Source: Pollutimonas sp036675275
GTDB taxonomy: Bacteria > Pseudomonadota > Gammaproteobacteria > Burkholderiales > Burkholderiaceae_B
NCBI GenBank assembly: GCA_036675275.1
Contig: JAKFFG010000026.1
Coordinates: forward strand, 1-64,000
Reading direction: 5' to 3'
Length of the DNA: 64,000 nt
Part shown: positions 40,456-49,983 of the stretch, in pieces
How positions within the stretch are numbered: position 1 is the stretch's first letter
How the letters are laid out: each line of letters begins with the position of its first letter
The notes under the pieces: model-generated
What the model was told of the DNA's origin: nothing
The model's input: the letters and a program-made list of their open reading frames with translations, nothing else
The model's database searches: none
Program-made: the position numbers and the translations under genes

Positions 40456-43226
40456 TGCTGGTAGAACTGAAACCGTTATTCGGGCGTTTGAACTCAACAT
40501 GCACGGCGGCGCTCGAAGGCGCCGCGGCGCTGACGCTGTCACGCAATCATTACGAAATCAGCATCGAGCACATGCTACGCCGCATGCTGGATGAACCGTC
40601 CGGCGATGTCGCCAGGATTCTCGCGCACTTCGAAATTGACTCGCTGCGCCTTAGCGCGCAAATTGATGACAGTCTGGCAAGCCTGAAGAACGGCAATCCC
40701 GGCCGGCCGGTGTTCGCCACCCTGCTGACTGAATGGGTACAAGAGTCGTGGCTGATGGCATCGATCACGCTGGGCGAGAGCCGTGTGCGCAGCGGCGCCA
40801 TGCTGCTGGCTCTGCTCAGCCGCCTCAGTTACTACGGCGCCGGCACACGCTACGCTGAAACCCTGCGCCCTATCCCGCGCGACACGCTGGCCACGCAGTT
40901 CTACCAAATCATCGACGGTTCGTCGGAAGCCACCACTGGCGCCGACGCTCAGGCCAGCGGGACATCTCCGGCCGGCCGTCCCGGCGCCTCGGCGGGCGAA
41001 GCCGCCATCACACGCTTCTGCGAAGACTTCACCGCCAAGGCTGCGGCCGGAAAAATCGACCCCGTATTCGGGCGCGACACAGAAATCCGTCAGATGATAG
41101 ATATTCTGGCACGCCGCCGCAAAAACAACCCCATATGCGTGGGCGAACCCGGAGTGGGAAAGACAGCCGTGGTCGAGGGCCTGGCACTGCGCATTGTCGA
41201 TGGAGACGTGCCCGATTTCCTGCGCGACACTCGTCTGCTGGGACTGGACCTTGGATTGCTCGAGGCAGGCGCCAGCGTCAAGGGCGAGTTCGAGAACCGC
41301 CTGCGCGGCGTGATCGATGAGATCAAAGGCTCTGCGCGACCCATCATTCTGTTTATCGATGAGGCGCATATGCTGATCGGCGCCGGTGGCCAGACGGGCG
41401 GTTCCGATGCAGCCAACCTACTCAAGCCCGCTCTTGCGCGAGGCGAGCTGCGCACCATCGCGGCGACGACCTGGTCGGAATACAAGAAATACTTCGAGAA
41501 AGACCCCGCGCTGGCGCGTCGATTTCAGGTCGTAAAACTCGACGAACCCGATGTCGCCACCACCGTGCAAATTCTGCGCGGGCTGAAGGACAAGTATGAA
41601 ACCGCGCACGGTGTCACCGTGCGCGATGACGCCATCGTGGCCGCCGCGGAACTCTCCAACCGCTACATCACGGGCCGCCTTTTGCCGGACAAGGCCGTCG
41701 ACCTGCTGGATACGGCCACGGCACGGGTGCGCATCGGCCTGGGCATGAAACCGTCGGCCCTCGAGAAACTCGAACGGCAACTGGCCGGCATGGAGCGCGA
41801 GCGTACTGCGCTGGTCCGCGATGGTCGGTACGGCCGTCATGACAACGATGAACGGATTGCCACGATTGAATCCGAACGCCTGCTTGTCGATGAACAGCGG
41901 CGAATAATGGAGAGCGGATGGCTGGCAGAGAAGGAAGCAGCGGAACGCGTTCTGGACTTGCGTCGCCAATTGGGCGAGGCAGAGAATGCCGCAACTGACA
42001 CTGCCGCTTCCGATGCCGCCTTGACCGATACCGAGCAACCCGCGCCTGGCGCCGAAGCCAGCGACACCGAAAGCCCTGAGTCCGATACCCTCGTGGCCGA
42101 TGCCGTCGCGGTCGATACCGAATCGCCGTACGAGCGAATCAAAGCAGAGCTTCAGGCTGCGCGAGCCGCCCTGGAGTCGCTGCAGGGCGACGCACCGCAA
42201 GTGTTCATTGAAACGGATCCGGATGCCGTCGCAAAAGTCGTGTCCGACTGGACCGGCGTACCCCTGGGCAAGATGCAGCGCGACGCGGTCGGCGGCATTC
42301 TCACTCTGGCCACCCATATCAAGGAACGCATACGCGGCCAGGACCACGCCGTGGACCAGATCGCCGCGACGCTCAAGGCTGCCCAATCGGGCCTGCGCGA
42401 CCCGCAACAGCCCATGGGAGTTTTCCTGCTGGTCGGTCCATCCGGGGTCGGCAAGACAGAAACCGCGCTCGCTATCGCAGACCAGCTGTTTGGCGGCGAT
42501 CAATCGCTGGTCGCCATCAATATGAGCGAATTCCAGGAAAAGCATACAGTAAGCCGGCTGGTAGGCTCGCCCCCGGGGTACGTCGGCTACGGCGAAGGCG
42601 GCGTACTGACTGAAGCGGTCCGTAAACGGCCGTATAGCGTCGTGCTGCTGGATGAAGTGGAAAAGGCGCACCTGGATGTCGTGAACATTTTCTACCAGGT
42701 CTTCGACAAAGGCACGCTGGCAGACGGCGAAGGCCGCGTCATCGACTTCAGCAACACCGTGGTGTTCCTGACCAGTAATCTTGCAACCGATGAAATCACC
42801 GCCCTGTCGCGGGACGGCCGCCCCGACCCCGACACGCTGGACCAGGCAATTCATCCGGTGCTTGCCCGCCATTTCAAGCCGGCACTGCTGGCACGCATGA
42901 ATGTCGTACCGTACTACACCCTGCCGCCTTCCGAACTCGCCGGCATCGTACGGCTAAAACTTGCGCGCCTGGCACAAAGGCTTGCCTCGGCCAACCGCAT
43001 ACAGCTGTCCTTCGACGAAAGCGTCGCCGATACCATCGCGACGCGGTGCACAGAGGTGGACAGCGGCGCGCGGAACATCGACTTCATATTGCGCAAGAGC
43101 CTCACCCCCCTGCTGTCGGATGTCGTATTGGGTGCGCTCGCGGAAGGCCGGACGCTGACCGCCATAAACGTCGCCCCCGGCGCTGAAGAAGACTGGCTTA
43201 TTTCCACGACTGACGGTGAAGGCTGA
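40452..43226 (+). CDS. clpV: T6SS AAA+ ATPase ClpV (TssH)
   Basis: A 924-residue Hsp100-class unfoldase that disassembles contracted TssB/C sheaths. It has an N-terminal double-Clp domain (about 1-160), AAA domain 1 with Walker A GEPGVGKT and Walker B ILFIDEAHMLIGAGG, a coiled middle segment, and AAA domain 2 with Walker A GPSGVGKTE and Walker B VLLDEVEKA. An acidic Asp/Ala/Thr/Glu-rich insert of about 50 residues (roughly 508-558) splits the coiled segment before AAA domain 2. ATG codons at 40452 and 40455 are both possible starts. It ends one base into vgrG. Confidence 0.96.
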   Translation: MMLVELKPLFGRLNSTCTAALEGAAALTLSRNHYEISIEHMLRRMLDEPSGDVARILAHFEIDSLRLSAQIDDSLASLKNGNPGRPVFATLLTEWVQESWLMASITLGESRVRSGAMLLALLSRLSYYGAGTRYAETLRPIPRDTLATQFYQIIDGSSEATTGADAQASGTSPAGRPGASAGEAAITRFCEDFTAKAAAGKIDPVFGRDTEIRQMIDILARRRKNNPICVGEPGVGKTAVVEGLALRIVDGDVPDFLRDTRLLGLDLGLLEAGASVKGEFENRLRGVIDEIKGSARPIILFIDEAHMLIGAGGQTGGSDAANLLKPALARGELRTIAATTWSEYKKYFEKDPALARRFQVVKLDEPDVATTVQILRGLKDKYETAHGVTVRDDAIVAAAELSNRYITGRLLPDKAVDLLDTATARVRIGLGMKPSALEKLERQLAGMERERTALVRDGRYGRHDNDERIATIESERLLVDEQRRIMESGWLAEKEAAERVLDLRRQLGEAENAATDTAASDAALTDTEQPAPGAEASDTESPESDTLVADAVAVDTESPYERIKAELQAARAALESLQGDAPQVFIETDPDAVAKVVSDWTGVPLGKMQRDAVGGILTLATHIKERIRGQDHAVDQIAATLKAAQSGLRDPQQPMGVFLLVGPSGVGKTETALAIADQLFGGDQSLVAINMSEFQEKHTVSRLVGSPPGYVGYGEGGVLTEAVRKRPYSVVLLDEVEKAHLDVVNIFYQVFDKGTLADGEGRVIDFSNTVVFLTSNLATDEITALSRDGRPDPDTLDQAIHPVLARHFKPALLARMNVVPYYTLPPSELAGIVRLKLARLAQRLASANRIQLSFDESVADTIATRCTEVDSGARNIDFILRKSLTPLLSDVVLGALAEGRTLTAINVAPGAEEDWLISTTDGEG

Positions 43227-45676
43227 TGTCGGACGAACATAATTACCAGTTCGTATGCGATGCCCTGCAGAATCAGGTAGGCGCCGGCAATACCGTTGTG
43301 ACGCACTGGTCGGGAACGGAAGGTGTGTCCAAGATCTACCGCTATGAAATAGTGCTCGCGGTGAAGGATGCCAGCGTCTCGCTGCAACCGCTGCTGAACA
43401 TGCCGGCGACACTGACTGCAAAAACACCCGGCGGCACGATGAACTGGCATGGCATCATTACGCAGGCAAGCCAGGAAGGTCACGACGATGTCTATGATTT
43501 TTACAGGGTAGTCCTGGAACCGCGCCTGGCACGGTTGCGGTCATGGCGCTGGTCGGACATCTACCTGAACCAGCAGCTCGACGATATCATCATCAGCCTG
43601 CTCAACTATGCGCAGCTCACGCAGCCGTATGTCTCGGATGACCAACCCTACGACTATCGTATTGCAGCCACCGGCATGTCGTCCACTCAGCAGGAGTTTG
43701 CCTGCCAGTTCGAGGAAAGCTGTCTGGATTTCCTGATGCGCAAACTGGAATACTACGGTGTGTACTTCTGGTTTGAGCAAGGCGATACCCAGGAATCCGT
43801 GGTGTTTGCCAACGATGTGAGCCAGCAGCCCCCGGACGCAATCAATGCCGTTCACTATGCAAGGGGAACCCTGGATACTGAGTCCGGGGAAATCGCAATT
43901 ACGCGCATGGATCGCCATGTCGGGATGCCAGTCGAGAAGGTGACCCTGCATGACTCACCGGAGCATGGCAATACACTCATAGATCTGACCGCCAGCCAGA
44001 ATCTATCCGGCCCATCCCAGCGCTTGGGCGAATACCACGATTACTCGGACCGATTTACAGCGCTGAGCGGCGACGGCAACACGTCGGGCGCGTTATTAGC
44101 TAACTGGCGTGCGCAGGAATTGCTTTGCGCCAGCCAGCACATCAAAGGCCAGGTACGCACACCAGGCATCATTGCGGGTTATCCGCTGACCGTGCAGGAG
44201 CATCGCCGGGCGTCATCACCCAGCGATTATTACGTCATCCAGATCTCTCATGAGGGTTATCAAACCCTGGAAACGTCTAGCAAGAACGACGAGCCCCCCT
44301 ACCGCGGGTCTTTTGTTGCACTGCCACGCTGGACTGCGTCGAAAACAGGCCAGGAGGCACTGCAATTCCGTCCCCAAAGGACGACGCCCATACCGCGCAT
44401 CATGTATATGATTAACGGATTCATCGATACCGGGACACCCGGCAGCGCCAAGCGATATGCGCAGCTGGACGACAAGGGGCGCTATCAAGTCAGGTTCTGC
44501 TTCGCCCGCCAGTTATATGGAGGCGACAAGAATTCGGCATGGTTGCGGATGGCCACGCCGTATGCGGCGGGCAATGCCAGTGATACAGCCCTATCCAAGG
44601 CTGGAATGCACTTCCCGCTGCGGGAAGGTACCGAGGTTTTGATCTCGTTTCTAAGCGGCGATCCGGATCGCCCTGTGATCGTGTCGGCCCTGCCTAACGT
44701 TGAAGCGCCCAGCGTGGTCACGTCCTCCAACGCTTCCGAACATCGCATTACCACCCCTGCCGGCAACACCCTGGCACTGCGGGATTCGACCTTAGCGACT
44801 GATGGGTCCACCGGCAGCTCCGATCCGTCGGTATACTTTTACAGCCCTACGGACAACTCCTCGCTGAATCTGGGAGTGACCGACGACGCCCCCGATGTCG
44901 GGAATGGCTTCCATCTCAAGACAGACACAAACGGCACGATCCACGCCGGCACCAGCATGCTTATCGAAGTGCCCGGCCATTTACGCATGGCGGCGGGAGG
45001 AGGCGGAGCCTTAAACAATTTTCTCGGCACATCGGCTCAGGGCATGCCCCCGGGAGTCAATATAAGCACGAGCGGCGGCGTAGTCATAAGCAATTATGTT
45101 GGCGCGAATATCCAGAGCACCGCTGGCGCTTCGGTACAACACTTCTTTGGTGTCAAAGCACAGTTTACCGAAGCGCTATTCGCTGAAACCAATTTGGCAG
45201 CCGGGATCAAACTGGATGTATCGGCAACAAAAGACCTCAACCCGTCAAGCAAAACTGAAATCTACGGGCAACATACCTTTACCTTTGTCAATGCGACGTG
45301 GACCGGTGGGAATTGGACTGCGACATTGGGCGATAAAACAGAAAATGTCGCGAGCGCCACAACCAATGCAGTGGCTAGCTACGCGGTAACCGCTTCCAAC
45401 ATCGCCCTCACTTCCCCCGGTGGCTCAGTCGAGCTGGCAGCAATACTGGGGCCCACCGTCAAGGGTCTGGGGCCTACGACGATCTCCTCTGTAGCAACTA
45501 CGACAGTGGAAGGCGCGTCGGTTTACATACACACAACCGACCAAGCAACTTCTATCATGGCAACACCGGCTACTTTCAGTATAGAAGCGCCATATGTGAG
45601 CGTCGAATCCCCGGGCATAGTGACCGTGGAAGGCGCCGCAGTGAAGGTCAATGGCGAGATGATCAGCATCGGCTGA
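43226..45676 (+). CDS. vgrG: T6SS spike protein VgrG (TssI) with long beta-helical C-terminus
   Basis: An 816-residue trimeric spike protein. The gp27-like head is marked by the first 330 residues (YRYEIVLAVKD, DDVYDFYRVVLEPRLARLRSWRWSDIYLNQ, RKLEYYGVYFWFEQG). The gp5 OB fold lies around 395-500 (AQLDDKGRYQVRFCF, HFPLREGTEVLISFLSGDPDRPVIV). From about 505 the sequence is Ser/Thr/Gly/Ala-rich with short strand repeats (TPAGNTLALRDS, NISTSGGVVISNY, SPGGSVELAA), consistent with an extended beta-helix ending KVNGEMISIG. No enzymatic motif is recognised in that extension. The downstream adaptor/PAAR-like cassette suggests cargo is loaded on its tip. Confidence 0.95.
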   Translation: MSDEHNYQFVCDALQNQVGAGNTVVTHWSGTEGVSKIYRYEIVLAVKDASVSLQPLLNMPATLTAKTPGGTMNWHGIITQASQEGHDDVYDFYRVVLEPRLARLRSWRWSDIYLNQQLDDIIISLLNYAQLTQPYVSDDQPYDYRIAATGMSSTQQEFACQFEESCLDFLMRKLEYYGVYFWFEQGDTQESVVFANDVSQQPPDAINAVHYARGTLDTESGEIAITRMDRHVGMPVEKVTLHDSPEHGNTLIDLTASQNLSGPSQRLGEYHDYSDRFTALSGDGNTSGALLANWRAQELLCASQHIKGQVRTPGIIAGYPLTVQEHRRASSPSDYYVIQISHEGYQTLETSSKNDEPPYRGSFVALPRWTASKTGQEALQFRPQRTTPIPRIMYMINGFIDTGTPGSAKRYAQLDDKGRYQVRFCFARQLYGGDKNSAWLRMATPYAAGNASDTALSKAGMHFPLREGTEVLISFLSGDPDRPVIVSALPNVEAPSVVTSSNASEHRITTPAGNTLALRDSTLATDGSTGSSDPSVYFYSPTDNSSLNLGVTDDAPDVGNGFHLKTDTNGTIHAGTSMLIEVPGHLRMAAGGGGALNNFLGTSAQGMPPGVNISTSGGVVISNYVGANIQSTAGASVQHFFGVKAQFTEALFAETNLAAGIKLDVSATKDLNPSSKTEIYGQHTFTFVNATWTGGNWTATLGDKTENVASATTNAVASYAVTASNIALTSPGGSVELAAILGPTVKGLGPTTISSVATTTVEGASVYIHTTDQATSIMATPATFSIEAPYVSVESPGIVTVEGAAVKVNGEMISIG

Positions 45677-45685
45677 CCCACCTAC

Positions 45686-48304
45686 ATGAAAATATTCAAG
45701 CCCCACGACACGCTGATACTGCTGGGACGCCACTCACGCGCCGGGCAGCCCACGCTTACCATTACGGTAGGCTATGCCTGCGAGCGCGACGGCTCTCTTT
45801 TGAGCGAACAGGACGCGTGGAAATGGCTTGTTCCTCAATTTCCGACGGAGCCCTTCGACACCGGCTTCAAGCGCGAACACGGCACATTCGCCGTCGCGGG
45901 GCTGGCCTGCGCGCCGCGCGAGGTCCCGGTCAGCGGGCTTACGGTAAGCGCATCGGTCGGCAACATTGCCAAAGACCTGCTCGTGCAAGGCAAGCGTCAG
46001 TGGATCAACGGGGCAACCGGATGGCGTGCCAGCACACCCGAACCCTTTGTTACTCAAGACATAGGGCTGGCCAACGCGTACGGAGGCAAGAGCTGGCCAT
46101 CCAATCCATACGGCCTCGGGCACTTTGCTGACATCAAGTCCGCCGAGGGCTGCCTTCTTCCGAACGTCGAAGACCCGCGGGCGCCCATTCTTTCGCCTTC
46201 CGACACGCCGCCAGTGGCCACCCTGGGCCCTCTGCCCCAAGGGAGTCCCGATCAGATGCGCTGGGTGGGAACGCTGGACAAGGCTTGGGAAAAGCAGCGG
46301 CTGCCGTGGCTGCCCGACGATGCCGATCCGCGCTGGTTCGATCGCGTGCCGCAAGACCAGTGCAGCCCGACCTATTGGCGTGGCGATGAGCCCTGGTCGG
46401 TCACCAACATGCACGCCTCGTATCCAGAACAATCCGGACGGCTGCCGGGCCTGAGGCCCCGCCTCCTGGTGCCTGGCAGCGACCCAGCGGGTTGTCGCGA
46501 GCTGACCATGAATCTGGATACTGTCTGGCTGTTTCCTACCGACACACGAGTCATAGTGCTCTACAGGGCGGAACTTGCAGTGGAACAGGAAGACGCAAGC
46601 GATCTCGATGGTTTCGCTGTGTTCACCGAAAAGATGAGCGACCCGGCCTTGCCCATCGCCCACTATGCCGACTTATGGCGGCTGGCAAAGGCTGGACCTG
46701 CAATTGAAGCGCCCAAGCCTCCGCCGATAGAGCAAGACGCCGAGGCGCTCGCAGCTCACGATGCATCGATTGCAGAGAAGGCCGACGCGCATAGGGCACA
46801 GATCAGCAAGGCCATTGTGTCGGCCAACCAGGAAGCACTTGCTGAAATGCAGCCCTACCTGCCGGCAGCGGCTCTGAAGAAGGCACAGGACAAGATCGCC
46901 GCCCTCTCTGTTCCAACTTCGGCTGCACAGGTCGCAGCACCCAAGGCGCTCACGACCGAAGCCATCACGGCGCAGGTGCATGCAGCCCTGGCACAGGGAA
47001 AGGAAGAGGTCCGTGCCAGCCTGGCCGAGCATGGAATTGACCTGGACACGATCATGGCGCGGGCCGCCAAGCAAGCGCAACCGGACATCGATACGCTGGA
47101 TGTGCTGGACTACATGCCAATAAGCGCCGAGAAAAAGACGGCGGTTCAGGCAACAATGAAAGAGTTCCAGGGCAAGATCGACGGCGTAAAAGCAGAGGCA
47201 GCCAAGATCGAAGCGAAGGCGGCCGCTTTTACCGCTGCAGCCCAAGAAGCCAAGGCAGGCCGCGAAGCCGCGGCGCAAAACCCTCCAGATGGCGCGCTTC
47301 CAACAGGCCCGCGCCAGCGCCTTACGCGTGCAGAGCTGCTGGCTCGGTACAAGGCCGGTATGTCGGCAGCGTGGACCGAACTGGAAGGCGAAGACCTTTC
47401 TGACCTGGATCTGACCGGCATCGATCTGCGGGGCGCACGCCTGCATGCCTGCATACTGGACCGCAGCATACTCAATCAGGCGGAGCTGACCGAAGCAGAG
47501 CTCGATGACTGCCAACTGGGCAATACCTTATTGCATGACGCGCGACTGGAGCGCAGCCAGATCACTGGCTGCAAGATGGACAGGTCCGAATGGTGCCGGG
47601 CAGATGCCTCGCAGGCGAGATTTGTAGACTGCAGCTTCGAACATGCCAGGCTCAACAATGGACTATGGCGCCAAACCAGCGCACAGGATTGCGGTTTCGA
47701 TTTGGCCGACCTGACCGGCATCCAGGCGCGAGAAGCCAAATTTACCGCCTGCACCCTGAACGGAGCCACTGCGCCGGACAGCGTCTTCGATCGCGCAAGC
47801 CTTACCGACTGCTCGCTGAAAGCCGCACGCTTCGATCACGCGTCATTGGTACGAACCACCTTGACCAATTGCCTGTGCATTGCGGCGCAATTTATCGGCG
47901 CGCGGATGCCAGGCTTGCGAACACTTGCCGCCACAAGCCTGCAGCAGGCGTGTCTGGACGAAGCAGACCTTACCAAGGCCAGCCTTCAGGCTACCAGCCT
48001 GAAGCAGGCATCGCTGCGCGAAACCCGACTGACGGATGCCTTGATCAAAGAGTGCAACCTTGAAGCGACAGACGGCTGGCATTTGGTTGCGTGCCATGCC
48101 GACTTCACGGGCAGCCGCATCTGCAATGCCAGTTGGCGCGGCGCCAATTTAATGCAGGCAAGCTTTGCGCGCGCCGTACTGGAGAACGTGGACTGGAGCG
48201 GTACCAACCTGCACGCCGCCTTCACGCGTACGGCAAGCGCCAGAGGAATAATTCTGGATCAAGCCCTGCTGACCCGTTGCCGTCTTCTCGAGGAGCACGC
48301 ATGA
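45686..48304 (+). CDS. DUF2169 domain / pentapeptide-repeat fusion protein (T6SS adaptor-like)
   Basis: An 872-residue protein starting 10 bp after vgrG. Residues about 1-320 match the DUF2169 pattern (DTLILLGRHSRAGQPTLTITVGYAC, RQWINGATGWRAS, and PYGLGHFAD); DUF2169 proteins act as T6SS adaptors for PAAR-like effectors in characterised systems. An Ala/Lys/Gln/Glu-rich helical stretch (about 343-528) follows. From about 565 to the end the sequence repeats A(D/N)LxxA-type pentapeptides (LSDLDLTGIDLRGARLHACILDR and many more), which should fold as a right-handed quadrilateral beta-helix. No catalytic motif was found. It overlaps the next gene by 4 bp (ATGA). Confidence 0.85.
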   Translation: MKIFKPHDTLILLGRHSRAGQPTLTITVGYACERDGSLLSEQDAWKWLVPQFPTEPFDTGFKREHGTFAVAGLACAPREVPVSGLTVSASVGNIAKDLLVQGKRQWINGATGWRASTPEPFVTQDIGLANAYGGKSWPSNPYGLGHFADIKSAEGCLLPNVEDPRAPILSPSDTPPVATLGPLPQGSPDQMRWVGTLDKAWEKQRLPWLPDDADPRWFDRVPQDQCSPTYWRGDEPWSVTNMHASYPEQSGRLPGLRPRLLVPGSDPAGCRELTMNLDTVWLFPTDTRVIVLYRAELAVEQEDASDLDGFAVFTEKMSDPALPIAHYADLWRLAKAGPAIEAPKPPPIEQDAEALAAHDASIAEKADAHRAQISKAIVSANQEALAEMQPYLPAAALKKAQDKIAALSVPTSAAQVAAPKALTTEAITAQVHAALAQGKEEVRASLAEHGIDLDTIMARAAKQAQPDIDTLDVLDYMPISAEKKTAVQATMKEFQGKIDGVKAEAAKIEAKAAAFTAAAQEAKAGREAAAQNPPDGALPTGPRQRLTRAELLARYKAGMSAAWTELEGEDLSDLDLTGIDLRGARLHACILDRSILNQAELTEAELDDCQLGNTLLHDARLERSQITGCKMDRSEWCRADASQARFVDCSFEHARLNNGLWRQTSAQDCGFDLADLTGIQAREAKFTACTLNGATAPDSVFDRASLTDCSLKAARFDHASLVRTTLTNCLCIAAQFIGARMPGLRTLAATSLQQACLDEADLTKASLQATSLKQASLRETRLTDALIKECNLEATDGWHLVACHADFTGSRICNASWRGANLMQASFARAVLENVDWSGTNLHAAFTRTASARGIILDQALLTRCRLLEEHA

Positions 48305-49251
48305 CGGCCACAATATTGACAATCGAGGCATTGAACAAGGCAAAAGCGGAAAAACGCCCCCTTCCCGCCGGAACGCTGGCCGCGGGCGACTATCGGGGCG
48401 CCGATCTTTCCGGCTTTCGCTTCGAGCGCATAGACGCAAGCCGCGCCTGCTTCGACGGTGCAAATCTGAGCCAGACCACGTGGGTAGACTGCCGTTTCGA
48501 TGGCGCCAGCTTCAAGCAATGCCAGCTCAACAAAGCGCAGTTCCAGAAGTGCACCGCAGTGTCGGCCTCATTTGCACGCGCGAGCCTCACTTTCGTGTTC
48601 ATGAAGGATTGCCGATGGGACCAGGTTGACTTCAGCGACGCTGACCTGACACGGCTGACCGCCATGAAAACTTCATTTCCCGACTGCCAATTGGCGACTG
48701 CGCGTTTGGCCGAGGCTTTTCTCTCAGAATGCGACCTCAGCAGCCTGGACCTGCGCAATGTCGTTTGGGAAAAAACCCACTTCCCCGACAGCCAATTGAA
48801 CGGCACCACGTTCGCCGGCGCCGCCCTGACCATGTGCTCTTTCAACCGCGTGCAGGCATGCAATACCGACTTCAGCGGTATCAAGGCGCCCAGCGTCTCT
48901 TTCTACGGCTGTAATCTGGAAAATGCCCGCTTTTGCGATGCGAGCCTGGCGGGCGCCATATTTGACCTTGCACGCCTGGATCATGCCGACTTCTCGCGCG
49001 CGGCGCTGACCATGGCGCGCTTCTGCGAAGCACAATCCACCGCATTGAACTGCTCACACGCGATATTGATCGATGCCGACCTGGGTCACCTGCAAGCGGC
49101 GCATGCGGATTTTTCCCATGCCGACCTGACGGGCGCCCGCCTTCACGCCGCCGAACTGCCCGATGCATCGTGGCATGATGCGACGCTGACGAATGTACGC
49201 CGCGATGATGCCGAACTGCGGGCCGCCGAATTATGGCACCCACCTCTTTAA
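48301..49251 (+). CDS. Pentapeptide-repeat protein
   Basis: A 316-residue protein made almost entirely of pentapeptide repeats: YRGADLSGFRFERIDASRACFDGANLSQ, CDLSSLDLRNV, ADFSHADLTGARLHAAELPDA and others. The fold would be a long four-sided beta-helix. It starts with ATGA overlapping the stop of the DUF2169 gene, so it is translationally coupled to it. An upstream in-frame codon (48091) lies deep inside the previous gene and is rejected. The function is unknown; a cargo, spike-bound or immunity role is possible from context. Confidence 0.85.
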   Translation: MTATILTIEALNKAKAEKRPLPAGTLAAGDYRGADLSGFRFERIDASRACFDGANLSQTTWVDCRFDGASFKQCQLNKAQFQKCTAVSASFARASLTFVFMKDCRWDQVDFSDADLTRLTAMKTSFPDCQLATARLAEAFLSECDLSSLDLRNVVWEKTHFPDSQLNGTTFAGAALTMCSFNRVQACNTDFSGIKAPSVSFYGCNLENARFCDASLAGAIFDLARLDHADFSRAALTMARFCEAQSTALNCSHAILIDADLGHLQAAHADFSHADLTGARLHAAELPDASWHDATLTNVRRDDAELRAAELWHPPL

Positions 49252-49272
49252 CCGAAAGCCACGAATATTGCC

Positions 49273-49971
49273 ATGCCTATATCAAACAGCATAATACGAC
49301 CCGCCGACTGGAACCCCGGTCAGCAAGATAGCGTCACGCCCGAGCCTGGTCCGGCATCGCTGCATCATATACGCCTGACCATACAGGACGCCCAACGTTT
49401 CGCCGCCCTGCACAAGGGAGAGCGCCTATGGCTGACGCCTGCCGCGGGATGCCTGCTGGCCCCGGAAGTCGGCGACCTGGTGCTGGCCTCGGTCACCCAC
49501 GACCAGGGCTATATATTGACGGTGCTCGAACGCGCCAGGCCCGATGCCACCGCTGAAATATCGATGCCCGGCGGACTGCGCGTGACGCTCCCACAAGGGA
49601 AACTCGAGATCACGGCTGCCCAGGGCATTTCGATGAGTTCCGCGACTGACATCGAGATCGAGGCAGAGCAATGGACGGCGTTATTCAAAAAGGCAAACAT
49701 TGCCTGCCAGACGCTACAAGTCTCGGGCGTATCAGTACAGAGCACATGGCAATCGCGCAGCGACATCTGCAGCGGTACCCACCTGCAGGTCGCCGCCCGC
49801 AATGAAAACCTGTACGGCAGCAGCGTGCGGCGCATTTCCGGCCACGAAGAATCGACGGCGGACTCCATGCGGCAACTGGTCGCCCGCGACTGGTCCCTGC
49901 AAGCGGCCAGCGCGGATCTGGACGCAAAAGACCGTGTGGCGCTCAATGCGAACTCCATCCAGATCGGCTGA
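49273..49971 (+). CDS. DUF3540 domain protein (T6SS accessory)
   Basis: A 232-residue protein with the DUF3540-like N-terminal segment LWLTPAAGCLLAPEVGDLVLASVTHDQGYILTVLER. The rest has short beta repeats, including LPQGKLEITAAQGISMSSATDIEIEAEQW and LDAKDRVALNANSIQIG, resembling the end of VgrG beta-helices (compare KVNGEMISIG in the vgrG product). DUF3540 genes occur with DUF2169/DUF4150 genes in T6SS loci; the function is not established. It lies 21 bp after the pentapeptide gene and 12 bp before the DUF4150 gene. Confidence 0.75.
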   Translation: MPISNSIIRPADWNPGQQDSVTPEPGPASLHHIRLTIQDAQRFAALHKGERLWLTPAAGCLLAPEVGDLVLASVTHDQGYILTVLERARPDATAEISMPGGLRVTLPQGKLEITAAQGISMSSATDIEIEAEQWTALFKKANIACQTLQVSGVSVQSTWQSRSDICSGTHLQVAARNENLYGSSVRRISGHEESTADSMRQLVARDWSLQAASADLDAKDRVALNANSIQIG

Positions 49972-49983
49972 GGAGGATCAAGA

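Noticed and set aside
41418..42872. 484-codon minus-strand frame opposite clpV
   Set aside because: A shadow of a GC-rich gene; clpV has intact AAA+ motifs over the same stretch.
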